Part shown: one piece after another, positions 12,010 through 23,469 of the stretch
Position numbering within the stretch: the stretch's first letter is position 1
Layout: each line of letters begins with the position of its first letter
Origin: Sweltsa coloradensis
Lineage: Eukaryota > Arthropoda > Insecta > Plecoptera > Chloroperlidae
DNA length: 64,000 bases
Direction of reading: 5' to 3'
Assembly: GCA_024449915.1 (NCBI GenBank)
Contig: JAMZAV010003236.1
Span: forward strand, 1-64,000
The notes under the pieces: model-generated
What the model was told of the DNA's origin: nothing
Seen by the model: only the letters and a program-made list of their open reading frames with translations
Database searches by the model: none
Program-made: the position numbers and the translations under genes

Positions 12010-12143
12010 ATTGGGATTGGATTGGATATTGCTTAACGTCTCATATTTATGCAACTTGGCTAATCGAGACGAAGGGAGGGACGTAAGGGATGACGCGGGG
12101 GACAAGGGTGGACAGGCCTGTGCTGGTCAGAACCAGCCACAAG
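12010..12143 (-). mobile_element. Hairpin-tail non-autonomous element, copy a (3' part only)
   Basis: The (GATTG)n start, TATTGCTTAACGTCTC, the complementary GAGACG 25 bases on, and the GGGAGGGACGTAAGGGATGACGCG block match the other copies. It breaks off after CAGCCACAAG. Read on the minus strand, CGTCTC...GAGACG forms a stem just before a (CAATC)n tail, so the element is oriented minus and truncated at its 5' side. Confidence 0.8.
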
Positions 12144-12255
12144 GGATGCTAAATAAGAATCCAAACTACATTCAGAACTTGGTAGAAAAAACATCTTCAA
12201 ATTGAACACGATCGGACTGCAAAATCAAATTAACCCCATTATTTTACTATTTTAA

Positions 12256-12605
12256 TTGATTGGATTGGATATTGCTTAACGTCTCATATTTATGCAACTT
12301 GGCTAATCGAGACAAAGGGAGGGACGTAAGGGATGACGCGGGGGGACAAGGGGTGGACAGGCCTGTGCTGGTCAGAACCAGCCACAAGCATATGGGGAGG
12401 GCAGGGGTTCCCCCACGTCGTGGTCGTCTCCGTCTGTGTCATCATCCGTCCGTGTTGTCATTGTCGTCGCCGTCGGGGAGGTAGTCAAAGGGAATGGGAA
12501 AGTTCCTCGACGACGACCCAGAGCTCGCCATTAGTTTCAGGGAGAAAAACTCCCTTAATCACGGGCCAAGCCACGAGAAGGTTGCGAGTTGGAATTTGAT
12601 GGCCC
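12256..12605 (-). mobile_element. Hairpin-tail non-autonomous element, copy b, full length with target-site duplication
   Basis: The 350-bp element is flanked by a perfect 14-bp direct repeat, TTTTACTATTTTAA, at 12242-12255 and 12606-12619. A duplication of this length is typical of insertion by LINE machinery. On the minus strand it starts with GGGCCATCAAATTCC, carries a GC-rich middle rich in CGTCGTCG, and ends with the CGTCTC...GAGACG hairpin, GTTAAGCAATATCCAATCC and a short repeat tail. No tRNA-like A or B box is convincing. At least five more copies lie in the window. It encodes nothing recognisable. Confidence 0.88.
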
Positions 12606-12794
12606 TTTTACTATTTTAAATATTTACAAATCTTTACTTCCATTAGTATTAGTAATCATGAAATTATTATGATTATTTGGTATGCAAATATAAATATACT
12701 AAGGATCACATGAGGGTGCACATTTCAGAGTTTTTCTGACTTAATAAATTGTAACAACATGATTGATTTGAGAAAATTGAGGTTAAATTGAAGA

Positions 12795-12885
12795 TGTGAT
12801 AAATAAATAAAAATAAATTCGTATTTAGAATCTACCCACTCGATCCCAAATATGATTTTCAGTAGGGGCAAATACCGAGACAGCT
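12795..12885 (-). repeat. Truncated 3' end of the tRNA-headed SINE family
   Basis: (AAAT)n followed by GTATTTAGAATCTACCCACTCG and ATTTTCAGTAGGGG matches the tail of the SINE at 12955 at an older divergence. Only about 90 bases are preserved. Confidence 0.6.
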
Positions 12886-12954
12886 TGAGATACATGACAC
12901 CACAGCACTGAAACTGAGCACCCACACTGCATGTCAATGAAACAGGCAAATAAC

Positions 12955-12957
12955 TAA

Positions 12958-12992
<35 letters not shown>

Positions 12993-13399
12993 ATTGTATT
13001 TAGAGTCTACCCACTCAGTTATATAACTGATTTTCAGTGGTGGACAGTAAATCAAAGCGACCAAGCCAAACCTGTAGGCCCCGACGCAATCGACGAGTGA
13101 GCGATAACCAACCAAAGATCGATATTTTTAATAGGAAATATAGCAATCAGTGGTATGGACAGTGCGAACACCCGCGGATCAACGCCAGAATCAACAAGGC
13201 CGATTCAGAACAACTCTGAATTTATTATGTGCTTCGTTGCTAGGACGGCTCCAAAGTCACCGTTTACAAACTCCTAAGACAAGAACTGATGGACTTAAGT
13301 CCAAATCAGAAGTTAAAAAACTTCTGACTTGAGCGGGAATCGAACCCTGGACCTTCTGCATTGGAAGCAGATACGCTAACCACAAGACTAACGAGCCAC
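12955..13399 (-). mobile_element. tRNA-headed SINE, about 445 bp, full length
   Basis: On the minus strand the element starts with a tRNA-like head (13399 to about 13325): an A-box region TCGTTAGTCTTGTGG, an anticodon arm TCTGC-TTCCAAT-GCAGA with CCA in the anticodon position, and a B box GGTTCGATTCC. The acceptor stem is not complementary, so this is a SINE head and not a working tRNA gene. A body of about 320 bp follows, then an (ATTT)n tail of 40 bases. A second near-identical copy lies at 53229-53665. RNA polymerase III transcription from the internal boxes is expected for the class. Confidence 0.85.
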
Positions 13400-13539
13400 A
13401 CTTAAAATGGAAAGTAACCTACTGCCCTACTGACAGGCAAACCACATGAAACAACACAGACGAACACAAAGTTGGGACATAAATAATCATATTTGTTGAT
13501 TCAAACCAACTATATAAATAAAATGTACAACACGATTAA

Positions 13540-14263
13540 ACAAAAAAACAGCACAGAAACCGGGCAACATTGTTGTGTGTCAAAGTACTAGCTCACACTT
13601 AAGATAACCTAACACTGACTAAACATAATCCTCACTCTGTGCACAGAACAGACAAAGTACAACACTAAAATCATGAATGCTGTACTGAGTAGCAACAAAA
13701 CCTTTTAGTCTGGACAGAACATACATTCCCTTAAAGGGAGGCCTAACAAACGACTAACTGAATACATTTAGCAGAAACACAAGCCAACGACATGTACTCT
13801 GCATACCAAACAAGAACAGAACGAAGGGCGGAGACAAAACATGTCCGCACTCGACAAGAACAACAGTCCAAATGCGAGGTGTCTGCCACTGCGCTGTGTG
13901 TACTGTAGCCTGTGTAGATGGCAGTCAAAAGGTGCGGGTCGGCGAGGCCATATCGATGTTGCACGTGAAGTGCATTAAAAGTTCTCAAAACCGTATTGAT
14001 GAAATAAGCACATGAACTCCAAGATGTGTAGCATTACGATAACTCTATTAAGTTATTCAAACCAGATATAAATTTAATGTATGACTATACAACAAAAGCA
14101 GAAACCAGCACCATTATTGTGTGTCACGGCTCTAATCTCGCACTGAACAGGAGCTAACACCGACCAAACATAAACTGCACAACCTGTGCGGACGGAATAG
14201 ACGGACAACAACACTGAGATCACAAACGCTTTACTAAGTACAACAAAACCTTTCAGTCTGGAC
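13540..14263. repeat. Diverged repeat family ('GTCTGGACAGAACAGAC' repeat), units 1 and 2
   Basis: Two partial units in tandem. Landmarks in order are CAGAAACCGG, ACAGAACAGAC..ACAACACTGAGATC, AAAACCTTTCAGTCTGGAC, GAGCGGAGACAAAACACGTCCG, GTCAAAAGGTGCGGG(G/T)CGGCGAGG, TCATATCGATG and AAGTGCATTAA. The same order recurs at 18.7-20.7, 32.3-33.2 and 37.4-39.4 kb. Unit 2 is interrupted at 14263 by the Jockey element and resumes at 18695. I cannot see what kind of element it is. Confidence 0.75.
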
Positions 14264-14480
14264 GCCAGTCTAGTTCGAGCAGGCGAGCTATACGGACGTA
14301 TCCTCCGTGCTATAGATAAGAGCCTACAGTAAGTGCTATTATCGTGTGTCGCGACATAGTTCGTAGTGATCGTGTGTTATACCTAGAAGATTTAAATATC
14401 TTACAAATGCTAGGTTTTTGGATGAACTGGTTTTTCAAACAATAATGTATCTCAAAGGAGTGAGTACACAGCAATTTAAT

Positions 14481-15436
14481 ATGGCTTCATCAAGCAAGGT
14501 TAAATCTCCAGAAGACGTCGAAACCGAACAAAGAGAAGAAAAGGAAAAAAGAAACCACCACCGACGATGGAATGAACTTGATCATCAACTTGATCATCAA
14601 CTCCAAGCCAACGTACCAACAAGCAACAGATTCGACGCACTCTCAGAGTCCGACGAAGGTGATGACGACGGCAGCGTCGCAGACTCATCGCAACAACACA
14701 TAAGTACCAAACCAAAAATACCTCCCATAGTACTCTACCATTTCGTAGACGAGCACACTAAATCCTTTAGTACTCTAAGATCCATGCTTAAAGAAGATTT
14801 CGATCTTAAATACAACGGTGACCGGGTCACCATCATACCCAAAAATAGAAGTGACTATGACCAAATTATCTCAAACTTGAATAAAAACAAGCTAGAATTC
14901 CATACGTACACCCCAGAACAAGACAGGGAGCTAAGACTGGTATTAAAAAATATCCCTCCTAATCTTACAACCGATGAAATACAAGATGACCTCAACGACT
15001 TAATCTACGCCCTTGAAGGTTACTCAAAAGTACAAGAAACCGACTGACTCAATAGCACAGGGCGCCGGTACCCGATGTATATAGTAACCTTTGAAAAAGG
15101 ACATCTCCACAAGACGTCTTTAAAGAAACAAAAGTGTGTTATTGCTCAATCAAATGAGAAAAATTCAAAAACTTTACTGGCATAACACAATGCTATAATT
15201 GTCAATCGTTTGACATATTGCAAAAAATTGCAATAAGATTCTAAATGTGTGAAATGTGCAGGCAACACCCCACGAAAATCTGTAAAAAGAGCCTAGACAC
15301 CGCGCCAGAATGTACCAACTGTCACGGTGCACACCCGGCCAGCTTTCGGAAGTGTGAAGTATATGCTAGACAACTAGATATCAAACTCAACCGCGGCCGC
15401 CGACAACCCAGCCAACCACAAATCCCCCAAACCTAA
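14481..15436 (+). pseudogene. Jockey ORF1, gag-like nucleic-acid-binding protein
   Basis: The preferred start is ATG 14481 (MASSSKVKSPEDV); an earlier in-frame ATG at 14418 adds residues that look like leader. The N-terminal third is charged and disordered, with an acidic SESDEGDDDGSVADSS stretch. The middle holds YDQIISNLNKNKLEFHTY and ELRLVLKNIPPNLTTDEI, the pattern of the gag-like domain of Jockey and X elements. The frame breaks near 15047. Zinc-knuckle Cys pairs then appear (ITQCYNC near 15182; CEMCRQHPTKICKK and CTNCHGAHPASFRKCEVY at 15245-15400). The protein would package element RNA in the cytoplasm and nucleus. Several stops separate the parts. Confidence 0.82.
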
Positions 15437-15693
15437 GTGCACGAGACTACCCTTCACTACCGAAGTCATCAGGCGAGACATCCCATCGGAACACGTGGCC
15501 GAGGACACCCGTAACGGCCACCCAACCTCAAGACGAGCAACCTACAGGTGATATATCTAGTATTCTTAGCGAAGCTAAAAACCTTCTAAACAGCATTAAC
15601 TTCAAAAACATCAAAACTGTACTAATAACAACAATACTAAGATAAATCAATCGAACAACACAATTTCAAAGTGGCTGCCTTGCTAGAAGGCTT

Positions 15694-18380
15694 ATGGAAC
15701 TTTTATACAAGATGGCAGCTAGACCTTTAAACTTACTTTACTGGAACTGTAATTCTATAATTTCTAAGGAAAAAATTAGTGAACTTGAACTCCTAGCTGC
15801 TGAAAACAAGCTCGATATAATAGGCCTCACGGAACTAAGCTTGCACACGCCATACGCTCAAGATAACAGGCTTTACAGTTTACAGAAAAGATCGAGACCG
15901 AGCGGGGGAGGGGTTGCTATTGCAGTGAACAACAAACTGGAACATAATAGTGTAGTGATTCCACATTACGTAAACTCGAAGCAGTGGCAGTCGAAATCTA
16001 CAGTACAATCACAAGATGACGCTAGTATCAACATATAACCCGCTCAAGGACAACTCGACCTACAAGATATTAGCTGTTTACTTCACACATAATAAGGTAC
16101 TCGTAATGGGCGACCTAAACGCCAAGCATATTAGCTGGAATTGTCCCACTAATAATAGGAGCGGTATTACTCTCCTCCAACATGCATTAGTAATAATTAT
16201 GAAATCGCTGCTCCAGCAGAACCTACTTATTACCCAGCAAGGCCAAACGCAAAACCTAGTGTGCTTGACATTGCCTTACTGAAAACATATCCAATGTATC
16301 AGAGTTCAAGTCACTAGCCGTTCTGCCATCAGACCACAACCCGTTATCTTTTCTCTGAACGAAAACATATCTCACCTAGCACCTAAAATGATAAGGAATT
16401 ATAGACAGCAACTGGAAGGCCTTTCGCGAAGAACTAGATAACACATCCCAATTGCCCTGTACTTCAGGGGCCACAGGACATTGACAACTTCGCTGACTAC
16501 TAGCCAATCAATTAATCGAGCAGCTGACGTAGCAGTACCTCTAAGCCAACAGAATTTAGTACGCAGAGAACTTCCACTAATTATCAAAGCAAAAATCAAA
16601 CTTCGTAATAGAATTAGACACCAATTGCAGAAAAAACGAGATCATGCAACTCTACACAGTATACACATATTAACAACTCACATCAAGCTAGAAATCAACA
16701 AGTGGAGAAATGATCAGTGGAATTCATTTTTGCGTACACTACGCCCAAGACACTTTTTCCCTTTATGGCGAACGTCTAAATATTTTAAACGAAAGTCCTC
16801 CGCCATACCGCCACTGGACACTCCAAATGGCTCGCTTATACGGACACGACAAAGCAAATACCCTCGCGGACAACTTTGAGCGCATTCATATGCAAACGAT
16901 CATTGAGTAGTCGTTACCATGAAACAAAAGTAAATAAAACTATAAACACCTATCTACAAAGCCCCCTACTAAACCAGCAGACTGCAAACTCACTACCCGA
17001 GGGAAGTAGTGCAAATTATTAGACAGCGCAAAATAAGAAATCTCCGGGTGAAGCCCAAATTCCTAATTTAGTGCTAAAAATCTATCCAAAAATGTATTAT
17101 CGCCATGACAATATTTATCAACCATATCCTCATGACATCACACTTTCCCCAGGTCTGGAAAACAGCCAAAGTACTAGCCTTTCCAAACCCGGAAATACCA
17201 AGGTAATGTTACTAGCTTCGGCCTATTAGTCTTCTGTCAAATATCAGCAAAATAATAGAAAAAATCATTCTCATCCGCTTGAACAAGCATATAATGGAAA
17301 ACAACATACTAATCCAAGAACAATTCGGCTTCCGCAGGCATCATTCAACTACTGCACAACTAATACGACTCACTGAACATATTTCGCACCGGCTTCAACT
17401 CAAACCAACACACTGGCATGCTAACTCTAGACATCGAAAAAGCATTCGACACAGTGTGGCATAATGGACTTTTATTCAAAATGATATCATACAATTTTCC
17501 AAATACCTCATCCTTATTATTAAATCATACTTATCCAATAGAAAATTCTTCGTATCAATCAAAAATAAAACTTCGACCCGTCGTAGCATTGCGGCTGGAG
17601 TACCACAAGGTTCTCTCCTTGGCCCTACCCCTTTTTTTCCTTGTACGTAAATGATATTCCGCATTTTTTGCACGTTTTCATCAGCATGTTTGCAGACGAC
17701 ACAGCCATATTCTCCTCCTCGTATCGCCCTGGCACGATCCAGAGGCGACTTCAAAGAGCCCTGAACGCCCTACGGAGATATTTTCACAAATGGAAAATTA
17801 AAGTCAATGAAGCCAAGACATCAGCAATTTTCTTCACGAAACGAAGACCGTACCCCAAACCGGAAGTAACAGTTAATGGCAATCCCATTGAGTGGTCTAG
17901 CTTCATAAAATATCTCGGAGTCTTTCTTGACTTGAAGTTAATATTTACTCACCATATAAACAGCAAATAAACCAAACCTACGCCTCCATGTCAGCCTCTA
18001 CCCGCTTCTGATAAAACCAGCAAGTTAAGCAAAAAAAACAAACAGCTTCTCTACACCATGGTTATCCGACCGATCTTCACATATGCCGCCCCCGTATGGA
18101 GTTCCACGTGTACGTCAAACTTTAAAAACTTCAAATTGTCCAAAATAAATGCCCGAGAATGGTAGGAAACATTCCAAAGTAAAACACCCATTTCAGTTAT
18201 CCATGAGTTATTCCATTTGCCAACCATCTTCGACTTTGTTTTTAACCTAACCATAAACTTTTATAGTGCTTGTTATAACAATAGCTCAAATACTCTAATT
18301 TCAAACCTTGGTCAATACAGTTACCTTACTCTACCATATAGATATAAACATAAACTCCCCAAAGACATTTTATTATAAAA
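15694..18380 (+). pseudogene. Jockey ORF2, AP-type endonuclease and reverse transcriptase
   Basis: The endonuclease part starts at ATG 15694 or 15712: LNLLYWNCNSI, LDIIGLTELSL, SRPSGGGVAIAV, then in another frame LVMGDLNAKHISWNC (16108-16145) and a SDHNP-like block near 16330. RT follows in pieces: IRKSPG-like and F.PISLLSNISKIIEK blocks near 17040-17260, QEQFGFRRHHSTT (17320), LDIEKAFDTVWH (17420), an AAGVPQGSLLGP block near 17600, and ISMFADDTAIF (17690), which carries the catalytic Asp pair. The thumb has FIKYLGVFLDLKL (17910). At least seven frame changes occur. The protein would nick target DNA and prime reverse transcription there. RNase H is not seen, as expected for Jockey. Confidence 0.85.
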
Positions 18381-18694
18381 AAAAATTGTGAAGTTCTCTA
18401 TGAAACATTTTTTATCTCAGTGCTATTTGTTTTTTGTTTTTTTTCTTATGTTTTTCACAGTGTCTTGCTGTGTTTTGAGTGCAAGAATAAGTGGGTTTTT
18501 TTGTTTCTATTTTTTCCCAATGTACCCCACTGCCCAACTCAACCTACATATTAACATCTTTCTTTACTGTATTATTTGAACGTTAAGAGTATGTGAATTA
18601 ACTACTCAGGAATTTCTATATTTATTGATTAACTGCTTGTATCTATATTTAACTAATATGTCAATAAAGTATTATTTAAAAAAAAAAAAAAAAA

Positions 18695-19620
18695 GTCTGG
18701 ACGGAACAGACATTCTCTTAAAGATAACAAGACATCAAACTGAACACATTCAGCAGAAACACAAGCCAAAGCCATGTGCTGTGGAGGCCGAACAAGAGCG
18801 GAACTAAGAGCGGAAAAAAGCACAGCAAAAAAAGCATCACTCGCAAATGTGATAAACCAAAAATCCCAGCACATAAACCGGACACCTTTGTGTCAAGGCT
18901 CTTATCTCACATTGAACAGAACCTACTACTTTCTGAACATCAACTCCTCAGGCTGTACGGAACAGACGGAGCACAACACTGAGATGACAAGCGATTCCCT
19001 GAAAAGCAGGACAGAATAAAGAGACAACACAACCTTCCAGTCTGGACAGAACAGACAACCTCCTGAAGTGACAAACATTAAACAAAATGATGAATGAGAA
19101 CGAGGACACGACAAAGACTTGAACAAACAACACATACAGCAGCAACAGAAGCTAACTCCATGTACTGTGGAGGCCCAATGAGACCAGAACGAAGAGCGAC
19201 GACAACACACGTCCGAATGGGACAAGAACAACAGACCGACTGCGAGGCGAAGCTCTCTGCTGTGAGCGTGCAGGTTGTAGTCAAAAGGTGCGGGGCGGCG
19301 AGGTCATATCGAAGCTGCACGCCAAGTGCATTAACGCTTTTCAAATCGTATTGATGACAGTGGCGGCACAGGTTCTTTTAGGTGTGTAATTAATTAGTTG
19401 TGAGTTATGTATCAAGGTACGTAGTGAGGCTCATCGTGATAAAACTTTATTGTCGCAAATGTCACAGCAGCACATGGGCGTTATAGTTTGTAATTAATTG
19501 GTTGAGTGATGTTCTTAATGTGCATTAAGGTTCATCGTGACGATACGATAATATTTGTTGTTATTGATTATAATTTGGCGCATTGATATGTTAGTAGATT
19601 AGTAGTAGTTCTATGGAGCT
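18695..19620. repeat. 'GTCTGGACAGAACAGAC' repeat, unit 2 remainder and unit 3
   Basis: After the Jockey poly(A) the interrupted unit resumes with GTCTGGACGGAACAGAC. A more complete unit follows from about 18868, through GTGCGGGGCGGCGAGGTC and AAGTGCATTAACG, into a 3' region with TGTAATTAATTGGTTGAG and TTGTTATTGATTATAATTTGG at 19490-19590. That 3' region is almost repeated at 32785-32900. The minus strand of this unit has an 88-codon frame at 19078-19344. Confidence 0.75.
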
Positions 19621-19849
19621 TTTACAACAATGATTATTTGCGCCTCCAAGATAATTAAGTAACTGTAAAATACGGAAAATGAGCCTAAATATGCAATGTT
19701 CATATCATGCTATCACGGTAATTTTTAAACAAACATTCTCATTTAATATTGATCCTAAGAATTGTAATTGTTTTATTGTTTTGTCGTAACAATCCTGCTT
19801 CAGTAAAAAAAAAAAAAAAAATTTGGATGTCATCACTCGGGATGTGACG

Positions 19850-20700
19850 GAGCACAACACTGAGTTAACGAGCACTTCCCGGACAAGCAGGCCAGATTAA
19901 TGAGGGAACAAACTATGTAAAGTACGTTACTACCCTACCGACAGACAATACCACATACATGCACAAAAATGTGCACAAATTATAACGTCAATAACCCACT
20001 TAGTAACACAAACTTACATTTTAATAAAATAATGCTTCAAACAATGAGTAATTTGCAACACATACACAGGAATTTGGTATAACAAAAACCCAAGCACAGA
20101 AACCGGACACCTCCTTTGTGTGACTAGGCTGTCATCCCACACTGAACAGAACCAGACACTTTCCGAACATCAATCCCTCAAGCTGTACAGACAGAACAGA
20201 CTGAGACCAACACTAACATAACAAATGTTTTCCTGACAAGCAGGACAGAATAAATAGCGAACAAACCTCCCAGCCTGGACAGAACAGACAATCCCCCGAA
20301 GTTCACAAATATTAAAGAGAACGATGCGAGAATATAACAGCTAAGACTTGGTCAAACAAAACAACACATTCAGCAGTGACATAAGCTAACTCCGTGTACT
20401 GAGGAGGCTCGACACAAACAGACCGTAGAGCGGAGACAAAACACGTCCGCCAGCGACAAGAACGACAGACCGACTGCGAGTGCGAGGCTGCAGCTGCGCT
20501 GTGTGTGAGCGAGCAAAGGTGATAGTCAAAAGGTGCGGGGCGGCGAGGTCATATCGATGCTATACGTAAAGTGCATTAAAACTCTTCAAAATTGTGTTGA
20601 TGACAATAGCACATGAACTCTGAGAGGTGTAATTTATTGGTTGTGATTGATATTTCTATATGTGCAGTGAGTAAGAGATTAGATTGTAATAGGTACAATG
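19850..20700. repeat. 'GTCTGGACAGAACAGAC' repeat, unit 4
   Basis: It carries CAGAAACCGGACACC, CTGTACAGACAGAACAGAC, CAGCCTGGACAGAACAGAC, GAGCGGAGACAAAACACGTCCG and GGTGCGGGGCGGCGAGGTC in the same order as the neighbouring units. It ends in a GTGTAATTTATTGGTTGTGA tail. Confidence 0.7.
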
Positions 20701-21930
20701 CATTCAAAAAGCACTTGCAAAGGAAAAGTGGTCCTACGCGAATTAAAAACTTACAAAAAAGCTTATCCATCGATGTGACTAAAAAAAGCGTTCACGAAGC
20801 GGCTTAGTACGGAACATACATTTGAACGATAGCTCTGGTATGCCAAAAAGGGAAGCTCCTGATTTTGACAGGCTATTCAAAATAAGACCAATGATAACGT
20901 ATCTAAAAAAAAATATTCTAATGTTTGTATGCCATCAGGTTTAAATCTGTTGATTAGAGTATGTAGCCTTCAAGGGGGTACTTCTCTCAAGCAGTATAAG
21001 CCTCTAAAACATATAAAGCGTGGACTCAAAGTGAGCCTGTAAACACAGTCCCTCCTAAGTCCCTCCTTTTTGGAGACTTATTACACCCTTTTTAAGAGCT
21101 TCTAAAAAGTACATAAAAAGTAAAGACTAAGTACGTTACAATAAGGTTCTCTTTTACGGGATGAATAAAGTACATCTTTTTTACATCCTTTTGAGGAACT
21201 GAGTGATCTGAGCAAACTTGTGTTAGATTTTGATTTAGCTCAATGTTTAAAAATGTTAAAAATACATCTTTGTCCAAATTTGCTGAAGAGAGACTTTCAA
21301 AGAACATTAATGTAATGAATAAATGGGGTTTCAAGTGAGTGTCTAACCAAACAGGACACACTTTCGAAGGAGTCGGGTACAAAAGAAGTTGGGTACCGGA
21401 TGTCATCACTATAGAACACAAAGGCTCTATACAGTTTGTGTGCTGAAAATTTTGAAGCAAAACAAAACAGGCGCCTGCATTGGGTGAAGTGCAGTAATAG
21501 TAATTGTGTTAACGACTATTTTAAGTTTTTCTTATTCTGAGAAAAACTCATTTTCATTTATACAAAAGGCATGGGTGGCATTTAAATGATTCTTAATTGT
21601 TGGGTAGAGTCCCCCGTTTTTTGTATGAGACTTCATTATCCCAGTTCTTGGGGTAATTGTGGTCGAGCTCCAAAATATGCAATTTTCATAGGGTAGACCT
21701 AAATCTGGTAATCGTTTAGTCTTATAATCTTGAAACCTGTGGAAACAGAATTAGAATATTCATTCATTCATTCTTAAGGTTAGTAGAGGAGGATAAGGTA
21801 AGGGTTTGTATAGAATGTAATTTAAACTTGTCCATAGATCTACATTATAAAACTTGAATTCCAATTCCAATTATGGTTCAACTGGTATCTTGGTGTCAGG
21901 ACTAGTATGTATTTTTGTCACATTACATTG
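20700..21930. other. No well-supported gene
   Basis: A 122-codon minus-strand frame (21092-21460) has a short WLDTHLK string that recalls the thumb of a non-LTR reverse transcriptase, but no second motif confirms it. The remainder is unremarkable. Confidence 0.35.
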
Positions 21931-21972
21931 TCCTCCTTTGTAAATCAGTTTTTATAACTGAATAGGATAGAC

Positions 21973-22005
<33 letters not shown>

Positions 22006-22006
22006 A
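21930..22006 (+). repeat. LINE/SINE-like 3' tail with (AAAT)n
   Basis: TTTTATAACTGAATAGGATAG, ACGTTAAATAAATAAATAA and an AAAT run match 26115-26172 (TTTTTATAACTGAATATAGGATAG, GACGTTAATTAAATAAATAA). Two copies of the same 3' end with tetranucleotide tails indicate a retroposed family whose body is not preserved here. Confidence 0.6.
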
Positions 22007-22014
22007 TATATTGA

Positions 22015-22350
22015 ATGCTTAATTCTGTACAGTGCATTCCCGCTGATAGTTGGACCAGAAACTTCGAAATCGTTAAACGGACAGTTCTTCATGACAGGAC
22101 AAGGGCAATGATTTTTAGATTGTTTTATGTTCCTGAAGATTTCAAATATATAAATAGATCCTTAGGGCCTATGAAACCTGTCAAGAGACATGCTAGATCT
22201 AGGCTTATACTAGGGTGTGGAAATAATCAACATTCGGTTTTTTTGATTGGCAAACCTGTCACAAAATTAAAAAATCACGATTGTCTGTGGAGGGTTGGTG
22301 TGTATCAAACTGGTGATGTGTCTATTGGTGATTTGTCCTACATGTCGTAA
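22015..22350 (+). other. Unrecognised 111-codon open frame
   Basis: The frame opens just after the AAAT tail. It is basic in the middle (MKPVKRHARSRLI) and matches nothing I recognise. It lies 400 bases upstream of the piggyBac relic in the same orientation and could be a degraded N-terminal part of it, but I see no motif to support that. Confidence 0.2.
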
Positions 22351-22734
22351 CAGCTGCAGCCTTTACATAGCTTCTAGTCTTATTTGCTGCTTCTAGTCTT
22401 ACCTAAATCCAACATGCACAGTTTGCAGAGTTTGATGGCGATTCTGTGAAAACACTTTACATTATGATTGTTAGAGGACTATCCGGGGGGTTGAGGGGAA
22501 GGTATATAAGAAACTAGCCTATAAGGATGAAAACCAAATTATCTTCTTCAAAACACAATAATATTGAAATGGTGTAAGGCAGCAAGATAACCATAAATAG
22601 GCATTATCAAAGCAAAGGAAACGTCAAATTTTACACCTGATTTGAATTTATAAGGCCCGTCTCTTGAGAAGAATACTTGCCTAATGGTTGCTACTATACA
22701 GCTTGCCACATTTTTTTGGCAAATAGTTTCTTCA

Positions 22735-23275
22735 TATCAATCTGTAAACTCTGAAGAACATATTGCTGTTGATGAGATGGTGATCACCACCAAAGGGAGA
22801 TCTTCACTAAGATATAACCTTCCAAAAAAAAACTAAGAAATGGGGATACTAAACATGGGTTGCAGCTGGGGAGGCCCCAGCTGCAACCCATGTTTGGTTT
22901 AGGGTTATGTCTACTCTGTCTCTGTCTGAAATTTACCAGGGGAAGGGTAATGCCCGGGCGGGGAGAACCGACCTCTGAATATGGTGTTGGGGGAGGAGAT
23001 GTTGTCTTGCATCTTGGCCATGATTTTCATGATAAAACTCACAAAGTATTTTGCGACAATTTTATTACGGGTCTTCCCCTTATTGAATAACTTTGTGAAC
23101 TCGATATTTGTTTTTTTGGTACTGCTCGAGCAAACATACTAAAGGGGGCACAAACAAAACTAACATCATTTAGATTTGAAGAAAGAGTGAAGAGGAAGCT
23201 GTTTCCATGCGGCCTCGAATCAAAATGATACTGTTGTACGGTGTTTCTGCTGGATTTTGGAGGTAAGGAAGAAAT
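22735..23275 (+). pseudogene. piggyBac transposase relic
   Basis: EEHIAVDEMVITTKGRSSLRYNLPKK at about 22755-22830 matches the conserved (S)(I/V)DE.M..FKGRSSL..Y.P.KP box and includes the first catalytic Asp. In other frames follow WV.AGEA near 22855, EIYQGKG near 22930, VFCDNFITGLPL at 23046-23085 (the DNFFTS-type box with a catalytic Asp) and FFGTARANILKGA near 23110. The order is right for the DDD core of piggyBac transposases, which excise at TTAA sites. Stops and at least three frame changes, plus a short inverted duplication at 22851-22895, disable it. N- and C-terminal domains are missing. Confidence 0.8.
22851..22895. repeat. Perfect 21-bp hairpin with 3-base loop inside the piggyBac relic
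   Basis: AAACATGGGTTGCAGCTGGGG (22851-22871) is followed by AGG and then its exact reverse complement (22875-22895). The left arm reads as transposase; the right arm does not. Confidence 0.95.
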
Positions 23276-23469
23276 ACTTGAGCATGTCATTACCAGTTTT
23301 TAAAAGATTCTATGCTGAGGTTAGAGGTTGCTGAGGTTTGTATGTTACAATTGTTTTAGTACTGCCGTAGCTAATAGACAGCAAAGGACGCAGCTGAGAA
23401 GCTCAAGCAGGAGCAATAGGTTTCCAGAAATAAAACAGCTCTAACACAACAACAAGTAGGCCTACCGAT

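Larger units (their letters stand above)
14264..18694 (+). mobile_element. Full-length Jockey-type non-LTR retrotransposon with target-site duplication
   Basis: Both ends are defined by the interrupted repeat. The left flank ends in AGTCTGGAC (14255-14263). The right flank, after a run of A (18678-18694), begins GTCTGGAC (18695-18702) and continues the repeat. This gives a 4431-bp element with an 8-9 bp duplication. It starts GCCAGTCTAGTTCG, has a 5' leader of about 215 bases, ORF1 (gag-like), ORF2 (endonuclease plus reverse transcriptase), an AATAAA at 18663-18668 and a poly(A) tail. Each ORF carries several frameshifts, so it is complete in layout but inactive. Confidence 0.9.

Noticed and set aside
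13325..13399. Functional tRNA gene (CCA anticodon position)
   Set aside because: The acceptor stem does not pair and the segment is the head of a full-length SINE that recurs at 53593-53665.
12955..13400. CRISPR-like or satellite array from the AAAT run and neighbouring similar blocks
   Set aside because: The repeats are a SINE tail and a truncated sister copy. There are no regular spacers, and the window is eukaryotic.
21092..21460. Non-LTR reverse transcriptase thumb on the minus strand
   Set aside because: Only one short WLDTHLK-like string supports it, with no neighbouring RT motif.
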